Assembly (NCBI GenBank): GCA_038534295.1
Contig: JBCAXA010000001.1
Span: forward strand, 1,550,001-1,614,000
Origin: JBCAXA01 sp038534295
GTDB taxonomy: Bacteria; Pseudomonadota; Gammaproteobacteria; Steroidobacterales; Woeseiaceae
DNA length: 64,000 nt
Direction: 5' to 3'
Every line of letters starts with the position of its first letter. The stretch's first letter is position 1. Positions 1 to 8,112 of this stretch are shown piece by piece. A model generated the notes under the pieces. It saw only the letters and a program-made list of their open reading frames with translations. It had not been told where the DNA came from and made no database searches. A program made the position numbers and the translations under genes.

Positions 1-177
1 TTTCTCCCGAAAGCGAAGCTGGAGCTCGCCGTGTCCGATGAGATTGCCGAACAGGCAATCGAGGCAATCACGACGACGGCGCGCACCGGCAAGATCGGCG
101 ACGGCAAGATCTTCGTCTCCCAACTCGACGAAGCCATTCGTATTCGCACCGGCGAGACCGGCGCGGATGCCGTCTAG
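1..177 (+). CDS. glnK: PII nitrogen regulatory protein, C-terminal part (5' truncated by window edge)
   Basis: The reading frame is open from base 1 and ends in TAG at 175-177, giving 58 residues. It contains the PII C-terminal signature (TGKIGDGKIFV, then an RTGETG tail). PII proteins are small trimeric sensors of ATP/ADP and 2-oxoglutarate that relay nitrogen status. The gene lies 37 bases upstream of an ammonium channel gene, and the glnK-amtB pairing is widespread; GlnK plugs AmtB when nitrogen is ample. The T-loop with its uridylylation tyrosine lies outside the window, so GlnK cannot be separated from GlnB by sequence. The neighbour makes GlnK more likely. Confidence 0.9.
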   Translation, partial: FLPKAKLELAVSDEIAEQAIEAITTTARTGKIGDGKIFVSQLDEAIRIRTGETGADAV

Positions 178-214
178 CCGCGTCCACCGACAACAACGAT
201 AAAGGAGTACCTTC

Positions 215-1501
215 GTGGAAGAACTCACCGAACTCAGCGGTAAGGTCACTGAACTGGCCTACGCGCTGGATACTTTTTACTTTTTGGTCTGTGGCGCGCT
301 GGTCATGTGGATGGCTGCTGGATTCACGATGCTGGAATCCGGTCTCGTCCGCGCGAAAAACACCGCCGAGATCCTGACGAAAAACGTCGGCCTCTACTCG
401 ATCGCCTGCATCATGTACATGCTGTGCGGCTACTCGATCATGTACCCGGGCGGCGATTTCCAAGGCGGTTATTTCAATGCCTTGGCCAACATCGGCATTC
501 TCGGCAAAGAATCAACGACGGCGGCAGACGCCATCGCCGGCGATTCGTATTACTCCGGCCTGTCCGACTTCTTTTTTCAGGTCGTTTTCGTCGCGACCGC
601 CATGTCGATCGTGTCCGGCGCGGTCGCCGAACGCATGAAGCTCTGGTCGTTTTTCCTGTTCGCGGTCGTCCTCACCGGGTTCATCTACCCGGTGCAAGGC
701 TTCTGGAAATGGGGTGACGGCTGGCTGAACGTCGGTAACGGTGAGGTCGGCTTCCTCGACTTTGCCGGGTCCGGCGTTGTCCACATGTGCGGTGCTGCCG
801 CCGCGTTGGCGGGCGTCATTTTGCTTGGCGCGCGAAAAGGCAAATACGGTCCGGACGGCCAGATCAATGCGATCCCGGGCGCGAACTTGCCGCTCGCCAC
901 GTTGGGCACGCTGATTTTGTGGCTCGGCTGGTTTGGCTTCAACGGCGGCTCGGAACTGAAAGTATCGGACGTCGGCGAAGCGAACGCGGTCGCGCTCATT
1001 TTCGTCAACACGAACATGGCAGCAGCGGGCGGACTGGTGCTTGCACTGCTGCTGGCACGGCTGTGGTTCGGCAAGGCGGACCTGACGATGGCGCTAAACG
1101 GCGCGCTCGCCGGTCTGGTCGCCATTACGGCCGAACCGTTGACCCCGTCACCGCTCGCGGCCAGCGCGATCGGCGCCGTGGGTGGCCTGCTGGTGGTGGC
1201 CTCGATCGTGACGCTCGACAAACTGAAGATCGATGATCCGGTCGGCGCGATATCCGTGCACGGGGTGGTCGGCATTTGGGGTCTGCTGGCGGTGCCGCTG
1301 ACCAACGAGGAAGCGTCCATTGTCTGGCAGCTGATTGGCATCGCGTCGATCTTTGTCTGGGTGTTCGTCATGAGCTTTATCGTTTGGTTCGTGATCAAAA
1401 TGACGCTCGGCATCCGTGTCTCCGAGGAAGAGGAGTACAACGGCGTGGATGTTGGCGAATGCGGTCTGGAGGCCTATCCGGAATTCGCAAAAGCCGAATG
1501 A
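215..1501 (+). CDS. amtB: Ammonium transporter AmtB
   Basis: The 428-residue product is a polytopic Amt/Rh-family channel that conducts ammonium across the inner membrane. Family motifs are visible: an N-terminal membrane segment with the AGFTMLESGLVRAKN block, the DFAGSGVVHMCGG-like stretch around residues 180-195 with the first pore histidine, and ISVHGVVGIWG near residue 350 with the second. There is no cleavable signal peptide as found in some AmtB proteins; the protein starts at a short amphipathic segment. The start is GTG at 215 with an AAAGGAG ribosome-binding site at 201-207, seven bases upstream. It follows the PII gene closely and is probably co-transcribed with it under nitrogen control. 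Confidence 0.95.
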   Translation: MEELTELSGKVTELAYALDTFYFLVCGALVMWMAAGFTMLESGLVRAKNTAEILTKNVGLYSIACIMYMLCGYSIMYPGGDFQGGYFNALANIGILGKESTTAADAIAGDSYYSGLSDFFFQVVFVATAMSIVSGAVAERMKLWSFFLFAVVLTGFIYPVQGFWKWGDGWLNVGNGEVGFLDFAGSGVVHMCGAAAALAGVILLGARKGKYGPDGQINAIPGANLPLATLGTLILWLGWFGFNGGSELKVSDVGEANAVALIFVNTNMAAAGGLVLALLLARLWFGKADLTMALNGALAGLVAITAEPLTPSPLAASAIGAVGGLLVVASIVTLDKLKIDDPVGAISVHGVVGIWGLLAVPLTNEEASIVWQLIGIASIFVWVFVMSFIVWFVIKMTLGIRVSEEEEYNGVDVGECGLEAYPEFAKAE

Positions 1502-1507
1502 TTGGGC

Positions 1508-1525
1508 AGCCGGCCTAGGCCGGCT
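1508..1525. other. 18-bp perfect palindrome after amtB
   Basis: AGCCGGCCTAGGCCGGCT is its own reverse complement and starts seven bases after the amtB stop codon. It lies directly before a second, longer hairpin (1527-1594). It may form a short stem that protects the mRNA 3' end or helps termination. No protein is known to me that would bind it. Confidence 0.5.
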
Positions 1526-1526
1526 A

Positions 1527-1594
1527 ACAAAGCCCCTTCTGGCGGCCCGGCACTTTCCATAATCTGTGCTGGGACCCGTCCGAAGGGGCTTTGT
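1527..1594 (+). terminator. Long hairpin downstream of amtB, probable terminator
   Basis: ACAAAGCCCCTTC (1527-1539) and GAAGGGGCTTTGT (1582-1594) are perfect 13-base complementary arms. Inside them CCCGGCAC (1546-1553) pairs with GTGCTGGG (1566-1573) with one G-U pair, leaving a 12-base loop. Together they form a nearly continuous 68-base stem. The U-tract at the 3' side is short (TTTGT), so intrinsic termination may be weak. The symmetry would allow action on either strand. Confidence 0.6.
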
Positions 1595-1678
1595 GCGATA
1601 GGCATCACGGAGTTAGGCTTAGCGGATCACTAGACTGACGGCTCGAAACAGTTTCGTCTGAATCCGAGCGCTATCGCC

Positions 1679-2134
1679 ATGACGCGCACCGCCGCATTTT
1701 TCATTGCTTTCCTGCTTGCCTTGCCGGCCACCGCCGACGTTTATACGTGGCGCGACGAAAACGGCGTATTGCATTACGGCGATCTGCCGGGCGACGACGA
1801 GGCCACCGTGGTGCCGCTCGCGACACGCCGCACCGATACCGCCACCGTGACCGCCCGGGCAACCGCCAGAGCGGAAGCACGCGAAGCATCCAGCGAAGCC
1901 TTTCAGGCAGCGCAGTCGGCCGAAGCTGCCAGCGAAGAGGCGTCCCGGATTGCCGCCGAAGAACGCGCGTCGGCCTGCAATCAGGCACGCGAGCGCCTGC
2001 GTAACTACATCAACGCCCGGCGCCTGTACCGCAACACCGACGATGGCGACCGCGAGTACCTGAATTCCGCGGAAATCGACGCCGCCCGCGCCAACGCCGA
2101 GGCCGATGTCGCGGACAAGTGCCGCGGCAGCTAG
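1679..2134 (+). CDS. DUF4124 domain-containing secreted protein
   Basis: The 151-residue product has an N-terminal signal peptide (about residues 1-19, AFLLALPATA) followed directly by the DUF4124 motif VYTWRDENGVLHYGD, a short beta domain common in gammaproteobacterial exported proteins. The rest is an Ala/Glu/Arg-rich helix, probably a coiled coil, then a conserved RLRNYINARRLYRNTDDGDREYL block. The function of the family is unknown; it acts in the periplasm or cell envelope. A perfect palindrome, CGAAAC-A-GTTTCG (1644-1656), lies 22 bases upstream of the start and could be an operator. The 3' end overlaps the proposed algZ start by 29 bases. Confidence 0.8.
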   Translation: MTRTAAFFIAFLLALPATADVYTWRDENGVLHYGDLPGDDEATVVPLATRRTDTATVTARATARAEAREASSEAFQAAQSAEAASEEASRIAAEERASACNQARERLRNYINARRLYRNTDDGDREYLNSAEIDAARANAEADVADKCRGS

Positions 2135-3260
2135 CGTCGAGCACGCACGGCTACCGGGCGAAGCTCGGTTACAATCCTACGATCGCACCGCGCGGGGACG
2201 CCTTTTGGCCCGAGAACGTACCGATGCGGCTGACAAAGGCGATCTGCCCGACTTGTGCTCCGCGAAAGCGGTGCTCGCCGTCGTCCTGATTGCCGAACTG
2301 ATCGCCATTGTGCTGACGCTCGCGGACCACGGACCGCGCGACGGCTTTCTGCTCGCCCTCTCAACCACGTCGCTGTACATCCTGTGGCTGGCGCTGACTT
2401 GCGCGGCGGCACTGTGCCTCGCGCGACCGCGACTCGCCGGCATGTCGCGACTGCGGGCACTCAGCATCAGCTTTGTGTTGCTGCAGCTCGTCAGCCTGCT
2501 CATTAGCGAGGCCGGTTGGCTATTGAACAGTCGACTCGCCAACGGCCAGCTCAGCGATTTGCCGCACGACGAATTTCTGCTGCGAAACAGCGCCGTGTTC
2601 GCCATCGTCTCGGCAATGGCCCTGCGCTACTTGTTTGTGGCCGGCGAATGGCGCCGCAATGTGGCGCTGGAGGCGCAAGCACGAATTCGTGCCCTGCAGG
2701 CGCGCATCCGCCCGCATTTTCTGTTCAACAGCATGAACACCATTGCGGCGCTCACGCGCTCCGATCCGGTTCGCGCCGAACAGGCAATCGAGGACCTTGC
2801 CGATCTGTTTCGCGCGACACTCGGCGAATCGGAGCATCGCATCGCCCTTAAGGAAGAGCTCGAGGTCGCCCGTATCTATCAGCGGATGGAGCAACTTCGG
2901 CTCGGCGACCGGCTCCAAGTCGAATGGCGCGTAACCGAATTGCCCATGCGCGCGCTAATTCCGGGCCTGACGGTGCAGCCATTACTCGAAAACGCCATTT
3001 ATCACGGCATCGAACCGCTGCCGGACGGCGGTGTTGTCGTCGTTGACGGTGGCTGCGACAACGGCACGATTTCGCTGACCATCACCAATCCGGTGGCCAG
3101 CGATCCGCCGCAAACGAGCGCGCGCCGCGGCAACCGCATGGCGCTCGACAATATTCGCCGCCGGTTTGCGTTGGGCTTCGACGGCGCAGCAACGGTCGAG
3201 ATCGATGCCGGCGAGCGAGAGTATCAAGTGCGGCTGCGGTTTCCGGAATCCTACGCATGA
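2106..3260 (+). CDS. algZ: Sensor histidine kinase, AlgZ/FimS (LytS-type)
   Basis: The 384-residue inner-membrane kinase belongs to the unorthodox His_kinase (PF06580) group. An N-terminal LPDLCSAKAVL segment typical of AlgZ/FimS precedes about four transmembrane helices (residues 50-180). The kinase motif RIRPHFLFNSMNTIAAL carries the phospho-accepting His at about residue 204, and a C-terminal ATPase domain has the LLENAIYHGIE N-box. It pairs with the response regulator immediately downstream, whose start codon overlaps its stop (ATGA). In pseudomonads this pair controls alginate and type IV pili; the target here is not shown. The start at 2106 overlaps the preceding gene and is uncertain; a non-ATG start further downstream is possible. 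Confidence 0.9.
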   Translation: MSRTSAAAASVEHARLPGEARLQSYDRTARGRLLARERTDAADKGDLPDLCSAKAVLAVVLIAELIAIVLTLADHGPRDGFLLALSTTSLYILWLALTCAAALCLARPRLAGMSRLRALSISFVLLQLVSLLISEAGWLLNSRLANGQLSDLPHDEFLLRNSAVFAIVSAMALRYLFVAGEWRRNVALEAQARIRALQARIRPHFLFNSMNTIAALTRSDPVRAEQAIEDLADLFRATLGESEHRIALKEELEVARIYQRMEQLRLGDRLQVEWRVTELPMRALIPGLTVQPLLENAIYHGIEPLPDGGVVVVDGGCDNGTISLTITNPVASDPPQTSARRGNRMALDNIRRRFALGFDGAATVEIDAGEREYQVRLRFPESYA

Positions 3261-3991
3261 CCTTGTCGGTATTGGTGGTCGATGACGAAGCACCGGCGCG
3301 CGAGCGGCTCGCCCAGCTGCTGACCGAAATCGACGATGTCGCCATCGCCGGCAGCGTTGCGACCGGCGAAGCCGCCCTGGCTGAGTGTGCCGCTGCCGCT
3401 GTCGATTGTGTGCTGCTCGATATTCGTATGCCCGGCATGGACGGACTGGAAACCGCGCTCAAGCTTGCGCGGAGCGACGCCCCGCCGGCGATTGTCTTTA
3501 CGACGGCATACGATCAATACGCCATCGAGGCCTTTGAGACCGAGGCGGTCGGCTATTTGCTGAAGCCGGTACGCATTGACCGGCTGCGCGGCGCGCTCGA
3601 CAAAGCGGCCCGGCTTACCGAACAACGTTTAGCCGCGGTAGCGCGCAACGCGACCGACCGGCGTCGCTTCGTGACCGCGCGGCGGGGCGATGAAGTTCGG
3701 CTCATCGCAGTCCGCGATATCGCGTATTTCGAAGCTGACCAGAAGTATGTGCGAGCCTGGCATTCACGCGGCGAAGACCTCATCGACGACTCATTGCGTA
3801 CGCTCGAAGCCGAGCTGACCCAGGAGTTTGTCCGTATCCACCGCAAGTTACTGGTTTCGCTGCGGCACATTGAGAGCGTCGAAAAGACCAGAACCGGCGG
3901 TACAGAGGTACAATTGCGCCACCGCAGCACGCGGCTGGGCGTTAGCCGCCGCCACGTGATGCGGCTTCGTGAGAGACTGAAGAACAAATAA
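3257..3991 (+). CDS. algR: LytTR-family response regulator, AlgR
   Basis: The 244-residue product has a receiver domain (residues 1-120) with the acidic pocket VDDE, the phospho-acceptor Asp55 in LLDIRMPGMDG and the switch Lys in LLKPVR. A LytTR DNA-binding domain follows (about 140-240, with FVTARRGDEVRLI, YFEADQKYV and HRKLLVSL). It is translationally coupled to the kinase gene and precedes the heme genes, an arrangement also seen in Pseudomonas (algZ-algR-hemC). It likely dimerises and binds direct repeats in promoters after phosphorylation by AlgZ. Confidence 0.93.
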   Translation: MTLSVLVVDDEAPARERLAQLLTEIDDVAIAGSVATGEAALAECAAAAVDCVLLDIRMPGMDGLETALKLARSDAPPAIVFTTAYDQYAIEAFETEAVGYLLKPVRIDRLRGALDKAARLTEQRLAAVARNATDRRRFVTARRGDEVRLIAVRDIAYFEADQKYVRAWHSRGEDLIDDSLRTLEAELTQEFVRIHRKLLVSLRHIESVEKTRTGGTEVQLRHRSTRLGVSRRHVMRLRERLKNK

Positions 3992-3995
3992 TTCG

Positions 3996-4898
3996 ATGAA
4001 ACTGCGTATCGCCACGCGCCGCAGTCCGCTGGCGCTGTGGCAGGCACGACACGTCGCCGCCGCGCTGACGGCACTGCCCACTGTCGAGACAGTGGAGCTC
4101 CTCGAATGCGTCACGGAAGGCGATCGCATTCTCGATAAATCCTTGGCCAAGGTCGGCGGCAAGGGCCTTTTTATCAAAGAACTCGAACAGGCCATGCTCG
4201 ACGGGCGTGCCGATTTGGCCGTGCATTCGATGAAAGACGTGCCGGCGACGCCGCCGGATGGCTTTGCCTTTCCGGCGTATCTCGACCGCGAGGACCCCCG
4301 CGATGCGCTGGTCGGCCGGACGCTCGACGAGCTAGCGATGGGTGCACGTGTCGGTACGTCTAGTTTGCGGCGTCAGGCGCAGTTGAAGCACCGCAGGCCC
4401 GATCTCGACGTCCAGCCGGTACGCGGCAACGTCGGTACGCGTCTCAGCAAACTCGACGGCGGCGACTTTGACGCCATCATGCTCGCTACCGCCGGTCTGA
4501 AACGGCTCGACCTTGCCGAGCGCATCGCCGAATCGTTGCCGCCGGAAACCATGCTGCCGGCGTGTGGGCAGGGCATCGTCGGTATTGAATGTCGCGCCGA
4601 CGCCGCGGCGGTCCGCACGCTGTTGGCGGAACTCGACGACCCGCGCTCGCGTCGCGTGTTGTCCGCCGAACGTGAGGTAGCCGCCGCATTGAACGCGGAT
4701 TGCCACGCACCGTTGGGTGCCCACGCTATCGTCGATGGCGACGAGCTGTGGCTGCGTGCGATGGTCGCCGCACCGGACGGCAGCGACCTCGTTGCCGCTG
4801 AGGCGCGCAGTGTCGGTGATGCTCGCGGGCTGGGCGGCGTGGTTGCCGATTCTTTGCTTGCGCAAGGTGCCGCGCGCTGGCTGGGAGCCGCCGCATGA
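3996..4898 (+). CDS. hemC: Hydroxymethylbilane synthase (porphobilinogen deaminase)
   Basis: The 300-residue product polymerises four porphobilinogens into hydroxymethylbilane in cytosolic heme synthesis. Visible motifs are RIATRRSPLALWQARHV at the N-terminus, the GGKGLFIKELEQA loop, the active-site HSMKDVPA and GTSSLRRQAQL. The cysteine that carries the dipyrromethane cofactor is Cys236 in NADCHAPLGAHA. Length matches the family. The gene begins four bases after algR, and its stop overlaps the hemD start, so it is part of an algZR-hemCDXY transcription unit. Confidence 0.97.
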   Translation: MKLRIATRRSPLALWQARHVAAALTALPTVETVELLECVTEGDRILDKSLAKVGGKGLFIKELEQAMLDGRADLAVHSMKDVPATPPDGFAFPAYLDREDPRDALVGRTLDELAMGARVGTSSLRRQAQLKHRRPDLDVQPVRGNVGTRLSKLDGGDFDAIMLATAGLKRLDLAERIAESLPPETMLPACGQGIVGIECRADAAAVRTLLAELDDPRSRRVLSAEREVAAALNADCHAPLGAHAIVDGDELWLRAMVAAPDGSDLVAAEARSVGDARGLGGVVADSLLAQGAARWLGAAA

Positions 4899-6880
4899 CC
4901 GATGCCGCCCGTCCGTGCGTGTTGGTCACGCGACCTCGCGAGCAAAGCGCTGAGTTAAGCGATGCACTAAAAGCGGCCGGCTACGACGTCGATACGCTGC
5001 CGGCGCTCGCCATCGCCGCGTTGCCCGCCGATGTCGTTCGCGCAAGCTGGCAGCCTGATCCGGCACCGGACTTTGCCGTTTTTGTGAGCACGAATGCGGT
5101 CCGGCACGGCTACGACGCGCTGGCGCTAGGCGACGCCACGCGGCGCGTCGCGATCGGTCGCGCCACGGCAGACGCGCTGCGGGAGCGCGGTGCTGCCGAC
5201 GTGCTCGAAAATCCGGGCGTGCGCAGCGAAGACCTGCTGACGCTGGGCGAATTCACGGGCGATCTCACCGGTCGTCGCGTGCTCATCGTCCGCGGCGACG
5301 ATGGCCGCGATGTCTTGCGCGAGACGCTTACCGAGCGTGGCGCCACCGTCGACGTCGTTGACGTCTATCGACGCGAGCTGCCGGACATCTCGGAAGATGA
5401 GCTCGAGCGCGTTGGCGCCCGGGTCGACCGCAACGATTTCGCGGCGATCGTCGCGATGTCGCTCGCCAGCCTCGAAAATCTCGGCACGCTGCTGGGCGAA
5501 AGCCGCCTGGCCGGCGTTGCGATTCTGACCCCTAGCCCGGCCGTGGTCGATCGACGCAACGACATTGGCCTTACGGCACCGACCCTGCTCGCCGACGGCC
5601 CGGATGCGCCGTCGCTGGTCCGCGCGCTGGATGCGTTTACGGGCTCGAGCGATAGCGGGACCGATGACGCCGCAGACGTGGAGGCGGACATGCCTGACAC
5701 TTCATCGACCGCCGCCGCGCCGCCGCCAGCGCCGGCAGCCCAGCAACGCTCCGGCGGGATGGCGGCACGTGCTGCGCTTCTGCTGAGCGTCGTGGCCTTG
5801 GCGCTCAGCGCGTTGACCTTCTGGCGCCAGCAGAGCGCCGCGCCAGCCCCGACACCAGCGCCGGTGACCACCACACCCGCTGAAGCGACACCGCCGCCGG
5901 TCGCCACGATCGACGATACGGCGCTGACCGAGCTACGCGCCGCGTTGGACGCAGCCGCCAGCGCCGGTGAACGCAATCGCGCGGCCATCGCCGACGTCGA
6001 AGAAGCACAGGCGGGCCTGATCAGTGAGCTGAATGCGTTTGGTCGACAGATCGGCGCCCGCCAGGATCTGCTCGAATCGCTCCCTGGCCGCGTTGAGAAC
6101 GTCGAGCAGTCGGTCGCCGGAATTCAGAATGTCGCCGCCGGCACGCGCACCGAGTGGTTGCTGGCGGAGGCGGAATACTATTTGCAGTTAGCCAATGCCC
6201 AGCTGCAGCTCGCCCGTAACCCAACGCTGGCCGCCTACGGGCTGGAACTCGCCGATCAGCGCGTCCGCGAATTGGCGGATCCGGCCTACACACCGGTACG
6301 ACGCGCCCTAGCCAACGAGATTCGCTCGCTGGCCGCCGTTACCCAAACGGATTTGGAAGGCATCGCGCTGACCCTTGCGAGCCTTTCGGAAGCGGTACCC
6401 GACTTTCCGCTGCGCGATGAGATCGCTCGGCAGCGCGCGGCCATCGCCACCGACGAACCTACCGAGGAGGCCGCGCCGACCGCTGACGAGGGCCGCCTGG
6501 ATCGGCTGTGGCGGCTGACTCGGGAACAAATCGACAAAGGCTTTCGGGTCCGCAAGCTCGATGAGTCGCTGACGCCGCTGCTGTCGCCGGAAGCGTCCTA
6601 TTTCCTGCGTACCAATCTGGTCCTCAAGTTCGATTCGGCACGCCTCGCGCTGCTGCGCGGCGAGCAACAGGCCTATGAGCAGAGTCTCGAAGATGCCGCG
6701 GCGTGGCTGGCGGAGTATTTCGACAACGACGATCCAGCCATTGCGAGCGCGCTGACCACGCTCGCCGAGTTGATGGACGCTGAACTCGCGACTGCGATCC
6801 CGGACATTTCCGGCTCACTCGCGCTGCTGCGCCGCACTCGAACGTTAGCGACGGGCGGAGACGCCGCGGACGAGCCATGA
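4895..6880 (+). CDS. hemD: Uroporphyrinogen-III synthase fused to HemX-like membrane protein
   Basis: The 661-residue product is two proteins in one. Residues 1 to about 250 are a HemD domain (VLVTRPREQSAELSDAL near the start, FVSTNAVRHGYDAL, and VLIVRGDDGRDVL), which cyclises hydroxymethylbilane to uroporphyrinogen III. After an acidic then Ala/Pro-rich linker comes a HemX domain. This has a transmembrane helix at about 292-310, a coiled coil, then helices with the conserved EWLLAEAEYYLQLANAQLQL and a LWRLTREQI block. HemX is found beside hemD and hemY in Gammaproteobacteria as a separate protein; its role is not settled. The fusion tethers HemD to the membrane. The gene overlaps hemC and hemY by four bases each. 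See the internal start at 5690. Confidence 0.93.
   Translation: MTDAARPCVLVTRPREQSAELSDALKAAGYDVDTLPALAIAALPADVVRASWQPDPAPDFAVFVSTNAVRHGYDALALGDATRRVAIGRATADALRERGAADVLENPGVRSEDLLTLGEFTGDLTGRRVLIVRGDDGRDVLRETLTERGATVDVVDVYRRELPDISEDELERVGARVDRNDFAAIVAMSLASLENLGTLLGESRLAGVAILTPSPAVVDRRNDIGLTAPTLLADGPDAPSLVRALDAFTGSSDSGTDDAADVEADMPDTSSTAAAPPPAPAAQQRSGGMAARAALLLSVVALALSALTFWRQQSAAPAPTPAPVTTTPAEATPPPVATIDDTALTELRAALDAAASAGERNRAAIADVEEAQAGLISELNAFGRQIGARQDLLESLPGRVENVEQSVAGIQNVAAGTRTEWLLAEAEYYLQLANAQLQLARNPTLAAYGLELADQRVRELADPAYTPVRRALANEIRSLAAVTQTDLEGIALTLASLSEAVPDFPLRDEIARQRAAIATDEPTEEAAPTADEGRLDRLWRLTREQIDKGFRVRKLDESLTPLLSPEASYFLRTNLVLKFDSARLALLRGEQQAYEQSLEDAAAWLAEYFDNDDPAIASALTTLAELMDAELATAIPDISGSLALLRRTRTLATGGDAADEP
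5680..5692 (+). promoter_or_regulatory. Internal ribosome-binding site and in-frame ATG inside hemD-hemX
   Basis: GGAGG at 5680-5684 is followed after five bases (CGGAC) by an in-frame ATG at 5690-5692, codon 266 of the fusion. This falls at the junction between the HemD domain and the HemX domain. Initiation here would give a free 396-residue HemX beginning MPDTSSTAAAPP. It may be a relic of a once separate hemX gene or a working second start. Sequence alone cannot tell which. Confidence 0.5.
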
Positions 6881-8100
6881 TATTCGGCCTCATCGTCATC
6901 GTCGCGATCATTGGCGGCGCGTTGTTCGCGCATTTCATCGTCAATGACCCCGGTTACGTCGTCATCAACTTCGCGGGCTATCTCGTCGAAATGTCCGTGC
7001 CGGTCTTGGTGTTGTTGATCGTGCTGGCGTTAGGCGCCTGGTGGTTGGTGGTTCGCCTGCTGCGGGTTCCGCGCAAACTCGGCGAGGCTGCTGGCGAGCT
7101 GAAACGCCGTCGCCAGACGAAGCAATTTACACGGGGCCTCATTGCGGCTGCCGAAGGCCGCTTTGCAAAGGGCGAACGGTTGCTGACGCGCGGTGCCGCA
7201 AAAGCGGAAACGCCCATGCTGAACTACCTCGCCGCTGCGCGGGTCGCCCAGCAACAGGGAGCGACCGAGCGGCGCGACAATTGGCTCACGCTGGCTTACG
7301 AGCAGACCCCGGGGGCCGGCAATGCCGTGTTGCTGACGCAGGCGGAGCTGCAGCTCGCCAACGGCCAGCACGAGCAGGCGCTGGCAACCTTGGCTCGCGT
7401 GCGGGAGGACGTACCGAATCACCCGCAGGCGGTCACGCTGCTCGCTCGCACCCATGCCGCATTGAACGATTGGGCCGCGCTAGGCGAGCTGCTGCCGTTG
7501 CTGCGCAAGCAAGGCCGTATCGACAGCACGACGCTGGCCGATTGGAGCTGCCGGGCAGCGCTGGCGACGCTGGCTGGCGCCGAAGGCGAGCAAGCAGCGC
7601 TGCAGCGCGCCTGGCAATCGATCGACAAATCGCTGCATGACGATACGTCGCTGCTCACGGCCTACGCCGACCGGCTGAGCGAGAGCGGCGCTGCCGATAA
7701 GGCGGCAAACCTGCTCAAGAAAGCGCTGGGCCGGCGTTGGGATCCGATCCTCGTGACGCATTACGGCGAATTGACCGACGTCGACGCGGCAGCGCAACTG
7801 AAAGTGGTCGAGGGCTGGTTGAAAGATCGCGGCGACGATGCGGCCCTGCTGTACGCAGCCGGTCGCATTTGCATCCGTGACGAACTCTGGGGCAAAGCGC
7901 GCAGCTATCTAGAATCGGCGATCGCGATAGCCGCCACACCGGCGATGTATCAGGCTTACGGCGAACTGCTGACCGCGCTTGGCGAGGCCGAACCGGCAGC
8001 GATTGCGTTCCGGCGCGGTCTCGGACTCGCCGCCGGTCGCTCGACGCTGCAGCTGCCGGCGCCCGCTGACGACCTCGACGCCGACGCCCCTGTGTCTTAG
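6877..8100 (+). CDS. hemY: HemY-like TPR membrane protein
   Basis: The 407-residue product has two N-terminal transmembrane helices (about residues 2-22 and 42-62; FGLIVIVAIIGGALFAHFIV and VPVLVLLIVLALGAWWLVVRLL). A long alpha-helical region of tetratricopeptide-like repeats follows. The motif LRVPRKLGEAAGELKRRR after the second helix is typical of the gammaproteobacterial HemY family. This is not the oxidase HemY of Gram-positives. It sits after hemD-hemX with an ATGA overlap and is thought to assist late heme biosynthesis at the inner membrane; its exact biochemical role is unknown. Confidence 0.92.
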   Translation: MIFGLIVIVAIIGGALFAHFIVNDPGYVVINFAGYLVEMSVPVLVLLIVLALGAWWLVVRLLRVPRKLGEAAGELKRRRQTKQFTRGLIAAAEGRFAKGERLLTRGAAKAETPMLNYLAAARVAQQQGATERRDNWLTLAYEQTPGAGNAVLLTQAELQLANGQHEQALATLARVREDVPNHPQAVTLLARTHAALNDWAALGELLPLLRKQGRIDSTTLADWSCRAALATLAGAEGEQAALQRAWQSIDKSLHDDTSLLTAYADRLSESGAADKAANLLKKALGRRWDPILVTHYGELTDVDAAAQLKVVEGWLKDRGDDAALLYAAGRICIRDELWGKARSYLESAIAIAATPAMYQAYGELLTALGEAEPAAIAFRRGLGLAAGRSTLQLPAPADDLDADAPVS

Positions 8101-8112
8101 TCGCCCGGCCCG

